Shown: piece by piece, positions 35,106-46,551 of the stretch
Numbering within the stretch: the stretch's first letter is position 1
How the letters are laid out: every line of letters begins with the position of its first letter
From: Parietaria judaica
Lineage: Eukaryota; Streptophyta; Magnoliopsida; Rosales; Urticaceae
DNA length: 64,000 bases
NCBI GenBank assembly: GCA_954871525.1
Contig: OX940860.1
Location: forward strand, 54,238,724-54,302,723
Reading direction: 5' to 3'
The notes under the pieces: model-generated
Told to the model about the DNA's origin: nothing
The model's database searches: none
The model's input: the letters and a program-made list of their open reading frames with translations, nothing else
Translations under genes and position numbers: made by a program

Positions 35106-35724
35106 TGTTACGGGCTATTTCGGAATCAAAATTAAATTAAATAAGTTAATGAAAATATAATATAATAAGTTTTCTTAATTAATTTAAAATTATTTCCGAA
35201 TCTCGGTAAGAAAAAAACGCACGCTCGGGGCGTGAAATACGCCTAAAAAATACATATGAAAGCACTTATTAAAAGCATCACACATTGTGCATCCAGTATC
35301 GCGCAAGCAATATTCAAATTGTCAAAAGGCCCAATAAAACTATTTTTAATTGCACAAAGGTCCCTTGACCCTCCTATAAATAGGAGCTTCATTTGATTCA
35401 AACGATAACTTATTCAAACGCTCTCCATAGCTATAAAACCTTTGTTTTCTCTTCTCTTACATATACCAACTTCAATACCCGACTAATGTTGAGCGTCGGA
35501 GGTGGATATGGAGGCACCCCCTCCGTACCCATTTGAGTTCATCTTTTTTCCTATTTCTTCATAAAAGAAGACGGAGACGAAATATTCGAAGACAACTCCT
35601 GACCAACCAAAAAAGACAAATATACGTGCGTCAAAGCCCTTTTGACCGTCAAGTGGTTATTTAGCCTAGCCCGAAATAATATTTGGGCCCATATTAGCGT
35701 TAAGCCATTTTTCGGCATTAACAT
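35106..35724 (+). repeat. gypsy-like 5' LTR remnant
   Basis: Possible start TGTTACGGGC at 35106; firm end CGGCATTAACA at 35724. TATA box 'tcctataaatagg' near 35374-35386. The following 'ttttagcgctagatggagg' resembles a worn gypsy primer site, and gag-like sequence follows. Confidence 0.5.
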
Positions 35725-36635
35725 TTTAGCGCTAGATGGAGGGGTCCCGTCAAAATGAAGCCTCAGAATCCTGCTAGCAACCCACCTAAAACCTCATTCA
35801 CAATATCAAAGATGTTGGTCAACCTCTCGGAAGAGATAACGTCTCGCCCCGCAGGGAGCATCACCCATAATACTTGAGCACAGTTTCACGCCCGTCGAAA
35901 CCGAGCTCAGAAACAACCAGAGATAGACACACTTTCAGACCCTAGAGGCGATGACAGAAATGTGCGAATGGCACAGATCGAGAACAATGTTTCCCGGCTA
36001 ACCGAACTTATCACCAGACGCCTAGGGTTCGGCGCCTTCGTTGAAGATGTCCTCGGCGAAGACGAGAGCCCGACAGAAGGAAGATAGCAAGAGCCGAAGC
36101 TAGAGCCGAGAAACGACATGGAGGCCACCCGGCTGTAGAGACCAACACACTCCCAAGCTACGCGAAGGTAGGCATTCCCTAGAGTTGGGAGTGCGAAAGA
36201 AGTGGCAGATAGCGGAGAGACAAGGAGATTCAACTCGTCTCAACGCACCAATGTCGGAACACGCGCAGAAAACGAGAGAGATCTCAGAAACCGCCTCAAC
36301 CATCCAGGCCGAAGCAAAGACCTAAGGTAGCACATCAACCGTCAGTGGGAGATCCCTCGGCGTCAAACCTCGCATGGAGAGGTAACAGAAGTCGATGACA
36401 TAACACATATGTTGGAAGGGCCACACCACTTTCAAAATGCAGCGACACGCCAGGCGATGTTCCACGATGTCAGCACCGTGATACCACCCCCAACTATGGC
36501 ACCACCTCCGACGATGGCGCAACCTCCGACAATGGCCTCGTCAGTGAACGCGGACTGGGTGGACGTTGTCCAACGATCACAGAAAGAGATACGCGAGCTG
36601 AAGAAGGCCCAAAACGCCCAAAGGGAGAGAGAAAA
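35725..36635 (+). pseudogene. degraded gypsy gag leader and N-terminal region
   Basis: Readable pieces include 'VRMAQIENNVSRLTELI' near 35962 and a coiled-coil-like 'QKEIRELKKAQNAQRERE' near 36580-36640, with a run of PPPTMA repeats between. Stops interrupt all frames. The layout (LTR, primer-like site, coiled-coil Gag start) resembles Tat-type gypsy elements. It is cut off at ~36636 by an LTR of opposite orientation; capsid, protease and pol are missing. Confidence 0.4.
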
Positions 36636-37461
36636 TTCGAATTCTCTAGAGAGAGAAAGTTGAGTTCTAGAGAGAGAAGCTCTGATGGGAGAATGTCTCT
36701 GAAATGAGGAGGAATGACCTTCTATTTATAGGTAAATGGGTAACCACTTTTCTTTGATTTTGGGGGAATTAATGAAGAATATTCCTTGTAAATTGCACCT
36801 AAAATGGCGCATTTCCCCTTGCCAAATAGGGCTTTCCGCGGCTCCTCGTCGTGGCATGGTGCCCGCCGGTTGCTTTGTGGCTCGTTTGTAACGTCCTCCG
36901 GGTGTCCGCGACCTTGTGTATCGATTTCTTTGGAATCCTGGGGACCTCCCGAGGATCATCGTAAGCTCTGTACTCTCGTCGTGTGCAATTTTTGTGAGAT
37001 ATCCCTCATCGATATTATGAACAAGTGGAAGGTCTTCAAGGTGGCTTGTCGCCGATAAGTGGGTTCGTCGTCTGGCAATGAGGCTTGTCGGCCCGACGAA
37101 GGGGGCTCGTCGTCCGACAAGGGTGGTTCGTTGTCTTCGTCTTGGTTTGTCGTGGACCTCGGGGGTCGTCAGCTAGGCTTGTCGGGTACTCCCTTGGGTC
37201 ACCGTTGCCTTGTCAAGTTCCACTCCGAGTCACCGGGAGTCTTCTATGGTCTTCATCGCCTTGCTCCTTGGTCAGGAATTTTCCTCGGTTTATGATAACC
37301 TCGTCGGGTTGTCTGACCTCTATATTCTGAGCCTTTCGGGGTACTATGTCTCACCAAATGAGTTGAATCTTGGGCTCTTGGGCTTTGACTTGCTAACGGG
37401 CCTTGACTTTCACAATATGACCCAATTTTTATATAATCCAAAAAATACACGTACACAATAT
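36636..37461 (-). repeat. minus-strand gypsy-type LTR remnant
   Basis: Contains a minus-strand TATA box (cctataaatagaagg, ~36719-36733) and shares words with the solo LTR at 10985 (near-start 'gtattttttggat', 'gtcaaagccca', 'atgcgccatttta'). Ends are approximate. Confidence 0.4.
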
Positions 37462-40456
37462 AATTAATACGAATCAAGGTCGGTGATTTTCGGCATGTCA
37501 TATGCTGTTTAAATTTCGATTATTATGGCCAGAAATACGATACGTATGTGTCGTTTCTGTCCACAATCAAAAGCAAGAACGAAATTAAATTCTGTTCGCT
37601 ACATTTGTGTACGGACATGTTATTTGTCCCTATCAAAATAAAAATCGTCATTTATTTTGGTCGATGCAAAATATTCTTCTTAACCATTGTGGTGTCACCA
37701 AAGGAAAACGACAACATTTTAATGGAAGAACAGACAAAAAACTCACAATTCACAAACACTGAGACTAATTCATGTGTCACTCTTTACAGTTTACACTGCT
37801 TAATACTTTGTCGTCTAGTGGGAGATAATTCAGGTGAGCGACAACGACGTTTCATTGCACAGATCTTGGAAGAAATGAAAAGGAAAAAAAAAAATTGTTA
37901 TTCATTATAATTGTTTTTCAATGAAATAATAAATACAGGCTACGTGTAATAATTGCATGTTTAAAACACGTCTAGATTAGAGACACGTCTACGCTGAAAA
38001 AATAATATTATAAGAAATATCTATAATCTTTTAAAGTGTTTTAGAACAGCGAATTTTTCATTTTATCACAAAGTAATTACTCTAGACTATAATTATATCA
38101 TAATCTATAATTTATATCATAAATCTTTTATGTTCAAATTAAACTTGCAAATACAAACTTATTATAGTATTTAGTATTTAAATTTTATAATCAAATAATA
38201 ATAATATACTTAACAAAATATTAATTTATAAAGAAAGTAACAATAATATAAATATTTTTAAAGTCATTCAAAATTACAAATGTATTTTTAAAACTTAAAA
38301 ACAGTACCAAAAAATTTAATTAGAATTCCGTTAGTTTTTACTCATACGTTAAATGACACGTGTGACACGCTGATGATGCCACGTCATATATTTCATCTCA
38401 ACCAGAATTTTACGTGTTTGCCAACATGTACCGCCAAATTTTTTTTCTTCCAAAGTATACAATGATTCAAAACATGAAAATTTAATTGAACTAATAGAAT
38501 TTTCAATTTTACACTAAAACTACTTTTGTGTAATGAAAATATACTTATAAATTATAATTTTAAATGAGTTGGTAGTATCTATACCACTACTTCCTCTTTT
38601 ATGAATACTTTTTTCGTTAATATTCTTATTATAGAACAAATTTTGAAAAATGCAAGCATATACATCAAATGATGAACCGAAATATTACACATTATGCACT
38701 ATGCAGTGTTTGTGCGCGCGCACGTAACATAATCCTCAGCTGCAAATAAATACTCCGGGATTGACTCCGGATATAAAATGCTTAGCAAGTATTTTTTAAA
38801 GTAAAAAAAAAAAAAAGAATACAAATTGAACAAATAAAAATTTCAATAGATTTTAGACATTTATAATTTTTAAATTAACATGTATTCGCTATCTCATTGT
38901 GTAACAGATAACTGAAGACTTCAGCTCATAAAACAATATACTCTTAAATCTAGATTTTTCAAATTCGGATAATTATTTTGCCCTCTAAAGCAAGTATCTA
39001 AGAGAAAATGAAACCTGCCTAAGTTCCATGGAAAATGAGATACTAAGCAATGCAGATATGAAGAGGAAGTAAAAAGAAGAAGACTACAACACAATATAGA
39101 GCATAATTTCATAATTATACAGCAAAATGTACATAATTTCAGTCCTCTTAAAGTAAGTATTTCTGTTTCATTTTCTTTCTTCAACTCTTATTTATTAAAA
39201 TTCGAATCGCAAAAATTCATTTAGTAAAAGAGAAAATGAATGCTTATTCTTCTAATAATTATTAATTTTTTACCAATACTACGAACAAATCTATATGAAT
39301 ATAATACAGAAGCATACTCTACAACAAAGACTATTTTACGTGCTTCTGCTGTTCGACCCTATCCGTTTCGCAACTCGAACGGCAGTTTTGACTGTCGTGT
39401 AAGAGTCTTGATCATATAAGCTTCAACAACGCTATTTTTCACCTAATTTAGCCTTCATATGAACTTTAACTTTCGTCGCAGAAACTACTATAGCCACGCC
39501 AATTCTTAATTTTCTCATTCATAGAAACAATATATTCGCAGAAATCATGACCGGACTCGGGATAGAAAAAGCCAAACAAGAACATTTTAACGATATACAT
39601 GACACCCAAGTCTTTAATTCGAGAGCTTTGTCCGGAAAAAACTCTCGCGATAATAATCATGTTTTAGATATCTTGAATCCACGGATAGGCAAGAAGCTCA
39701 TTTAGGATCAGATTTTATATATATTATTAGATCACCTCACCAAACAAACAGGTTTATTTGTTTGATGACCGTCCGATTAAGAGAAGGGCATAGTTACCAT
39801 TTACGAGTGTCACTCTTGATCAACAGCACTTGATCGAGGAGGGCCAATTGGTAACATCTACAGGGTCAAAATGGTCAGGAAGATTATTATACAGTGGATA
39901 GCAGAATCATCGTCTATCATAAGCAAAAAAACCGAACCGAATAAGAAAAAATTATCAGGCTTGGGTTTCTGAGAAGCTCTTTCTGTTTCTGGTGTCCCAA
40001 TCAACAGCTTTTTCTACAAATCTGCATTCCTCTAATGATCATTCACCAAAGAGGAACAAAACACAAGAACAAGAGGCACCATGAGAATATATCAATGAAT
40101 TTTCAGGGTTTTTTTTTAGATTTGGGTTTTCTTTTATTCTTTTTTTTTTATCTAGGAAACATGAATTTCTATGGAGAACCTTTGAGATCAGGTCAACAAT
40201 GTTGACAACTACGAGCACTTGGTGTCCAAATCAACTGCTTTCCAATCCAACCTAACCAAAGATATATAGAAGAGAATGAGATGGAAAAAATGTACAAGAT
40301 GAACAAACACTGTTAGCGAAACCAGAACATGATAATATTATTATTCTTCATCAACTTCTTCACCCATCTCCATCCCCACTGCTTCACCTACAAGACCCAG
40401 ATCGCAAAAAGTTTTTTTTTTCGGTGTTTTTTTTCTTCTTCTTCTTCTTCTTCTTC
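37462..40456. other. AT-rich intergenic
   Basis: No gene supported. A 120-codon frame at 37548-37910 has no family features. A CACGTGTGACACGC / TGCCACGTCAT word pair at 38356-38390 looks repeat-derived. The last few hundred bases are likely 3' untranslated sequence of the heat stress factor gene. Confidence 0.5.
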
Positions 40457-42604
40457 TCACCTTGGGCTCGAACCCAAGTACCCGAATTTATCCGCCAACC
40501 CATCGACAACCTCGTCATCGCTACCCTTCTCGATGCTCTCGCTGAACAGCTCTTCCCAAAACCCGTCGTCAAGCTCCTTCTCGCTGTCCTCCAGCGGCTC
40601 TACCACCTCTACGGAACCATCCCGGAACTTGCCTTTCCCGAATCCCTGCATTTCGAGCGCGAGCGCTTCTAGCTCCGACACACCGAAACCGCAGTCCCCA
40701 GAGTCCAGTGGCTCGGTTTTTACGCCGCTGGAGCTGCATTGTCCGCGCTCCAGCGGCCGCCTCCGCTTCTTGGTCATGGCCTCCTCGAGGGCCTTCCGGC
40801 GCTCCTTCTGCTGAACTAGCTGCTGCAAAAAAGCCGGGTTTTGCATGGCACGCGCCAAAAAGGCCATCATTTGTTGCTGTTTTATCTCAGTACCTTTCAG
40901 TCTCTGCTCCATGGCTTGGACGCAGGCTCGTGTGATCTGCTGTTGCTGCCTGAGCTTGATGAGCTCCGTCATCCGCTCTTGCCTGTCCTGTCGCAGCCGG
41001 TCGATCTCGCCATCGAGCCCGAAGCGGGCCGGTTCGACGCAAGGGACTAGGGTACTAACTTGTTGTTGTTGATGATGATGATGAAGTATCATCTGTTGAT
41101 GATGTTGATGTTGCTGATGATTATGATGATTGTGTTGGTCTGAGAGAAATGGCTGCATGGAATTGGGTGTTCTTCTTCTTCTGATGGTCTTGAGAAGGTG
41201 TTTTTGGCCTCTGATGAAACCCTCGCTCGCGAATTCCCATCGGTCCGAATCGATTTTCCGAAACCCCTGCGGAATCCGTAGAAGTGTTATAAATCAAACG
41301 CAAAATAACAACAAAATTAAGTAAGAGAAATCGGTAGTAAAATAAAAAAACGGAGATAAGAAGTTTTAAATACAGAGAAACAAATTATAAAAATAGAGAG
41401 AAAGAAAAAGGAAACGAACTTTTAAATTCCGTCACTAAAAAGAAATTATAAAAATATATATATATATATAAATAAAAAAACGGTTTAAAGTCTTAAACTT
41501 TATTTGGCGGTACGAAAGAGACTTGAGTTTGGAAGTGTAGTATGTGGAACACGTGAAGAAAAGTATAGAGACAAGGATTTATGAGTACGTGTCTGTATAT
41601 TTTTGGCCCTCTGGTCCTTTTCACGGTGGTGACAGCCTAGTTAAAGAGCAAAGTTCGCTAAAAAAAACCACAAGTGGAAGAGCAAATAATGGAGCCAGCC
41701 AGCCAGACAGTGAAAAAAATAACAGAAATTGGCAGAGGTGTTCATCAACATTCCACAAAGCTATTAAATGCTCTCAGCTCAACACGAATTTACAGAAAAA
41801 TAACCAGAATTCCAGATTAATCTACGTCAACTTTTGCAATCGCACAAAAAAAGAGAACTAGGAATTTCTAAAAAACAAAGTTTCTACATTAAAAACAAAA
41901 ATAGGATATTGCAGTTTTTTTAAAGTAAAATTTGAGCTCATATATGATTTATCATCTAAGATTGAGGCTGGTTAATCAATCAGATGATTAGAGAAAAATC
42001 CAAATTAATTAGCATTCTTACATCTCAATTTCCAAAACTCGTCATTCAAGTTAACAAATGAACTTAGTTTAAATCGCAGTCAAATTCTTAATTTCACTTC
42101 CACTTCCACTAGATTAAAAGAAATTGAAATACTTTCCTAAAATCGTTTCCGTGTTTCCAGAAACTTGCAAAACATTTCCGGTCGTAAACATCTGGATCTT
42201 CATAGTCCAAAATGAAAGTTCGATTTCTCTCGATCAGGATCTTCGCCACTCTCAATCGATCAATCAATCAAGAGAGAGAGAGAGAGAGATGGACTCACGT
42301 AAGTATTGAGCTGCCTGACGAAGCTGGAGAAGTTATTATGCTTGAAATACCTAGGCAGGAGATTGACGGAGAACGAATGCGGATCCCAAACCACGAAGCT
42401 CGTACCCGATTCCCCGCTCCACGACACGATCCTGTCCGTCGCCGGATCGTCCACCATCTCGTACGTCTTTGTGAGGAACGGCGGCGGCCCGGCCTCGTGG
42501 AGCCCCTCCATCGGCGTCGGCGTCTCTCCTCCTCCGCCGCCGCCGCCGCCGCCAGAGGAGGGGGAGAACTCCTCCTTCACCACGTGGCTGTAGATGTAAT
42601 TCAT
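40457..42604 (-). CDS. HSFA: class A heat stress transcription factor
   Basis: Two exons, 42299-42604 and 40457-41266, joined by a 1032-base GT-AG intron at the family's fixed position (RQLNTY | GFRK), giving 371 residues. After a Gly-rich start, the DNA-binding domain covers ~39-135 ([31 protein letters not shown]). A His/Gln-rich spacer (~145-172) precedes the HR-A/B coiled coil (~188-255) of class A length. Then come a basic nuclear signal (KKRRRP, ~268), an AHA activation motif ([11 protein letters not shown], ~335-345) and an export-like Leu stretch at the end (LADKFGYL). It trimerises and activates chaperone genes through heat shock elements. The features fit the A2/A6/A7 group; I cannot place it further. 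The gene looks intact. Confidence 0.95.
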
Positions 42605-42678
42605 CGTACTAAAAAAAGAAGCAGATTCGAATCAACCAACGAGCGGTGTCGAAAGCCAAGCCACCATTGACGAGGTTG

Positions 42679-42691
42679 GAAGGTTCTAGAG
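42679..42691 (-). promoter_or_regulatory. heat shock element in the 5' leader
   Basis: GAA-gg-TTC-ta-GAG: two perfect units and one near unit, between TATA and start codon. It suggests feedback or cross-regulation by heat stress factors. Confidence 0.5.
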
Positions 42692-42758
42692 GAAGGGTGG
42701 GGAAAATGGCGAGAGAGAGAGTGAGTGCCGCACAACACAAGACAAGCTTCTAAAAGGG

Positions 42759-42770
42759 CTTTATAATAAT
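42759..42770 (-). promoter_or_regulatory. likely TATA box of the heat stress factor gene
   Basis: Minus strand TATTATAAAG-type box ~155 bases before the start codon, with a heat shock element immediately upstream. Confidence 0.6.
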
Positions 42771-42782
42771 AGGCAAGGCGTG

Positions 42783-42800
42783 GAAGGTACTGGAAGATCT
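42783..42800 (-). promoter_or_regulatory. imperfect heat shock element upstream of TATA
   Basis: Units spaced by five bases: GAA-gg-TAC-tg-GAA-ga-TCT. Two units are perfect and two have one mismatch. Its position 15-30 bases upstream of the TATA box is typical. Confidence 0.5.
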
Positions 42801-44187
42801 ATTGGGGCTCCGAGAGAGAGCGAGCTGGGACCCACCCACCTCTCTTATGCACCACGAAATTGATCTCCTCGCACGTGATTGGCCTCGGCTGGGACCCACT
42901 CCTTATTAAATTACCCCCTGGATGGACATTTTACTTTCCCTAGCTCTAGCGTTCGTTGGAATTGGACATATAATATAGGAGAGTTATTTTAGTAGACTAT
43001 AGTTGGAAATTATCTTGTTATTTTAACTTTATAATAAACTTTTATTATTATTTTTATTTGTGTAAATTGAGAAAATGAGATTTCAAATTTTCGTTTCAAA
43101 TTTTTTTAAATGATATATATTTTTGTTCAACTTGTTTTGATAATATACTGAATAAACTAGATAGTTATAAATTTATGTAATTAACTAAAGATAATACAAA
43201 GTATATTAGAATGTGTATGTAGTGAATATATTTTTAGAACATAATCTTTTTTTATTTATTATTTTTATATGTATAAGGAGTAATTATTCGATGCGAGTTT
43301 ACATTTGAAAAGAAATTTGATACATCATACACGATTATAGATTCAGTGAGTAAAATAATACAATGAAATATGCCATGGAGTATATGGACGCAAAAAAAAA
43401 ATATACACAAACGTAACTTAATATATTGATAAATTTACGGGATAAGTTGACTGAAAAATAAAATTTAAAAACTAACTCATAGGGATTGATATTTTTAGTC
43501 TAAATTAAAAGCAATAATTTATATGCCATGTTGTAATATTCTTGATATTAGAAAATAGGGGTGAGCGAATATTCCCTCATTCAACTTCCTTTTAGGCTTT
43601 TAACAATGGACAAATAAAATAAAATAAAGAATAGCAAATGTACCAAACCCTAAACCAAAGGCCAAATCCATCAATTTAACTTCTATAAAATACTACAAAT
43701 AAATACGTGTAAAACATATTTAAGATCTCAAAAAAGTTACCATTAGTGGATTAAGTGGAAGTTCCCGATATTTGACAAGTAATACGATTCCGAGTAGTGA
43801 CTGCGAATTAAAAAGTGGCACAAAATCGATTATTGTACTTTACTTTATATCCAACTTGGCAACTTGGCTGGCTAACCAGTGAAATAAATAAATATTTCTA
43901 GCTTACAAATATCTAAGTCTCTTATAGGAATCTAAGTATTTTTTTAATTATGGAATCATAACTTTAATTTCGTAAAAAATTGAATTTAGACTTTCGGATT
44001 CCATTTTTTTTTTTAATTATAAGCTTATAAGTTTTACATATTATGGAGCGAGACTTGTTGGTCTACTCTACATAAAATTTGACGTACAAATTATAAATAA
44101 AATGCAATAAAATTAATTCGAAATTTTTATGTTTATTCCATAAATCAAAATTTTCATTCCTCGTCTATAGACTTGCAATAAAATATA

Positions 44188-44236
<49 letters not shown>

Positions 44237-44375
44237 AAGTAACTTAAAATTATTTCTGCAACTTGCAAGTTGCCAAATATTGCCATATTGTTCTCCAATG
44301 TCTCAATGACATATAACATCATTATCTACTTTATATATTTTTTAATCGTAAATTATATAATATTATAATCCAAGC
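42801..44375. other. AT-rich region upstream of the heat stress factor gene
   Basis: No gene. It contains a TA microsatellite at about 44193-44235. Confidence 0.6.
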
Positions 44376-44403
44376 GAAACTTCCACAACCTTCTGGAATG
44401 TCC
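44376..44403 (+). promoter_or_regulatory. six-unit heat shock element
   Basis: Alternating units every five bases: GAA-ac-TTC-ca-CAA-cc-TTC-tg-GAA-tg-TCC. Four units are perfect and two have a single mismatch, all in the correct alternation. It is the strongest such site in the window. It lies 1.8 kb upstream of the heat stress factor gene but only ~45 bases from a plus-strand TATA box. Confidence 0.75.
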
Positions 44404-44447
44404 AAGACCTTGGACCTTATCTTCTAAAAATCCAAACCTTCCATTAT

Positions 44448-44457
44448 ATTATAAATA
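44448..44457 (+). promoter_or_regulatory. plus-strand TATA box next to the heat shock element
   Basis: ATTATAAATA ~45 bases after the heat shock element, the layout of small heat shock protein promoters, but directed away from the heat stress factor gene. Confidence 0.55.
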
Positions 44458-44519
44458 GAAAACACATTTTTTGTAAAAAGAAAAAAAAAAGTATCTATAA
44501 AAATAAAAAAAAGTAGACC

Positions 44520-44633
44520 ATGACACCTTCTAACTATATTGTCGAAGAAAAATATACGTGCGTCATTTTATATAATGTAGTAACGTTCATTATTATAAGT
44601 AAAAATCAAAAGACATCACGTAAGATCATATAA
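44520..44633 (+). CDS. 37-codon frame downstream of the heat shock promoter (doubtful)
   Basis: This is the first ATG after the TATA box (about 70 bases on). The product (MTPSNYIVEEKYTC...) has no recognised motif and AT-rich codons. Listed only because of its place behind a heat-type promoter; it may be chance, and the transcript could be non-coding. Confidence 0.12.
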   Translation: MTPSNYIVEEKYTCVILYNVVTFIIISKNQKTSRKII

Positions 44634-44966
44634 TATATGTAATACTGTTTTATTTCACTTGGCCTCAGCCAATAACATACTGCCACGTTTCCTAATTAAC
44701 GTTGTACAGATGTTCGATAAGTAACTAAATGTCGGAACCTAGATTTGCTCGTATTAAGGAGACAAGAAATAATAATAATTCAAATTTCAAAGCATATGTA
44801 TAAATTAAATACACATTATACATTACACGGCATAAAATTATTGGATAAAAAGATTTCTCAAGTATGAAAAATGAAACGTGTCACCTGTGCATTTATATAC
44901 GTGAAGTGAAGATTTAGGCAATAATAAAGATCAAAATTATAAAGGTGTTTTAATCTTACCAATATA

Positions 44967-45125
44967 CACGTGTGTCTCGCGTGGGCACGTGCCAGTGCGA
45001 CACGTTTCACTCCTCTAACCACTTTTGGTCTTCGGTTCGAGCGTTGACCGATTGAAAGTTACCTAGAAAGCCTCGATAAAAGATCTTTCCTCAACGAGAA
45101 GAAAGGTGCACGGCGGAGACACGTG
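44967..45125. promoter_or_regulatory. G-box / ABRE cluster
   Basis: CACGTG occurs at 44967-44972, 44986-44991 (GGGCACGTGCC) and 45120-45125 (GACACGTGGC, the classic ABRE core). Such clusters bind bZIP and bHLH factors in ABA- or light-responsive promoters. No gene follows because a retrotransposon sits 170 bases downstream. Confidence 0.5.
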
Positions 45126-45291
45126 GCAGCGCCTGGACTTGCGACGTTATGGTAATTTTATTGGTCGTGTTGTGTGTGCGCGCGTGAGAGGACCAACGCT
45201 AATGTCCTAAAAAGCATTGTTTTAGTGAGATTAAATTGTTTGGATTTTGGATATATATAAATTTATGTTTTGGCTTTTATGGCATAGTGTT

Positions 45292-45985
45292 TGTAGAGGG
45301 CGATTTTCACCACCTTACAGTCACAAGAATAATCGAAAAGAATGCAATAAAATATATACACGATTATTCCCTGATTTATTTATCCCGAAAGGACTCGGTT
45401 TTTCCCGTTTATTAGCTTGGACAATCGAAGATTACACACTCTAACCCTTGGGAGATCGAGAATGTTATGAATAAGCGAACTCGAAGACTCAAGGATTTAT
45501 TCTCTCAAACTCACGATAATAATGGGTACTGAATACTGGAAATCTCTCTCTTTATGCTAGGTTTACATTCGTATTTATAGGTTTGAAGGTCTTCTAGAAT
45601 ATTCCTCAAATCTTGCTAGGGTTCCCTTCTGAATCGCTATGATCGTTGTTGACCTTCCTTATTTTGCGTTGGATATCCCACGAAATCTTTAACCGAATAA
45701 GCCAATCTTCCCTTCTTTCTCGCGATCTCGAATGAGTTCCTCTTTTAACGCGATTAGGCTTTCTCGTAGAGCTTTTCCTCGATGAACTTCCCTTTTCGCG
45801 ACGAGGTGTTGGGCCGGCTTTATCGGATGCTGACTTCTCGTGGGCTTCGCTTGCTGGGCCTTAATTTCTTTATTCTTTCATGGGCTTGGGTTCTTCAAGC
45901 AATCCTCCTCTCGCTTTATGTCGTTTATTCCACAAACGACAAAGGGTGGTGTTAAGAAGAGATTTGACCAAATCTGACCTTAACA
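45292..45985 (-). repeat. gypsy element 3' LTR
   Basis: Same ends and length as the 5' LTR; a single base differs. Confidence 0.95.
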
Positions 45986-46000
45986 GTTAGTCCCCTATTT
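45986..46000 (-). other. gypsy polypurine tract
   Basis: Minus strand AAATAGGGGACTAAC against the 3' LTR. It is less purely purine than usual. Confidence 0.6.
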
Positions 46001-46401
46001 TATCGAGTGTGAAACAGTTGATAAAATAAACCAAAATTACTCCCCGACAAGGTTTATATCCGATGAGGTTTTTCCCCGATGAAGTTATACCTTCGAAGAG
46101 GACAATCCTCGAAGAGGTTTTTCCCTCGATGGGGGTTGTGTCCTTCGAAGACTCTTCCACTTCTTGCATGCTCACTGATGGCCTCGAGTTCCCACGTAGT
46201 GCTGACTGGGCACGATTCTCCAGGCTGTCAGATCTTGGAAATCGCCGTCAATCCTTTCGCATTAAATGCGGGGTTTTCTCGCACTCGAGTGCCTTCGGGC
46301 TTTGCAATGACTCTTTTGATCTTCACCGTTGGATGATTTCTCCCGCTTCGATCCTGGGCCATTGGATCCAAATGTGTCTCTTCAAATTCGCAAGATTTCC
46401 T

Positions 46402-46409
46402 CTATAAAT
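46402..46409 (+). promoter_or_regulatory. TATA box of the antisense gene
   Basis: CTATAAAT, ~145 bases before the ATG at 46552, followed by a CT-rich leader typical of plant genes. Confidence 0.6.
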
Positions 46410-46551
46410 CCAAACCTCGCCTTCGACTCAAACACTTTGTTTCAGACTTTTTCTCTAAATTCTTTCTGCAATTTTCTTTCTCGACTCTCTTCTTCTCAAG
46501 AAAATCTTCAAACTTTCTTTCCGTTCACCCTCTTCTTTTCCGGTCAAGAAG

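Noticed and set aside
37548..37910. 120-codon plus-strand frame
   Set aside because: AT-rich, no motif and no promoter evidence.
40329..40814. 161-codon plus-strand frame opposite the heat stress factor exon
   Set aside because: Ser/Pro-rich shadow of the real minus-strand exon.
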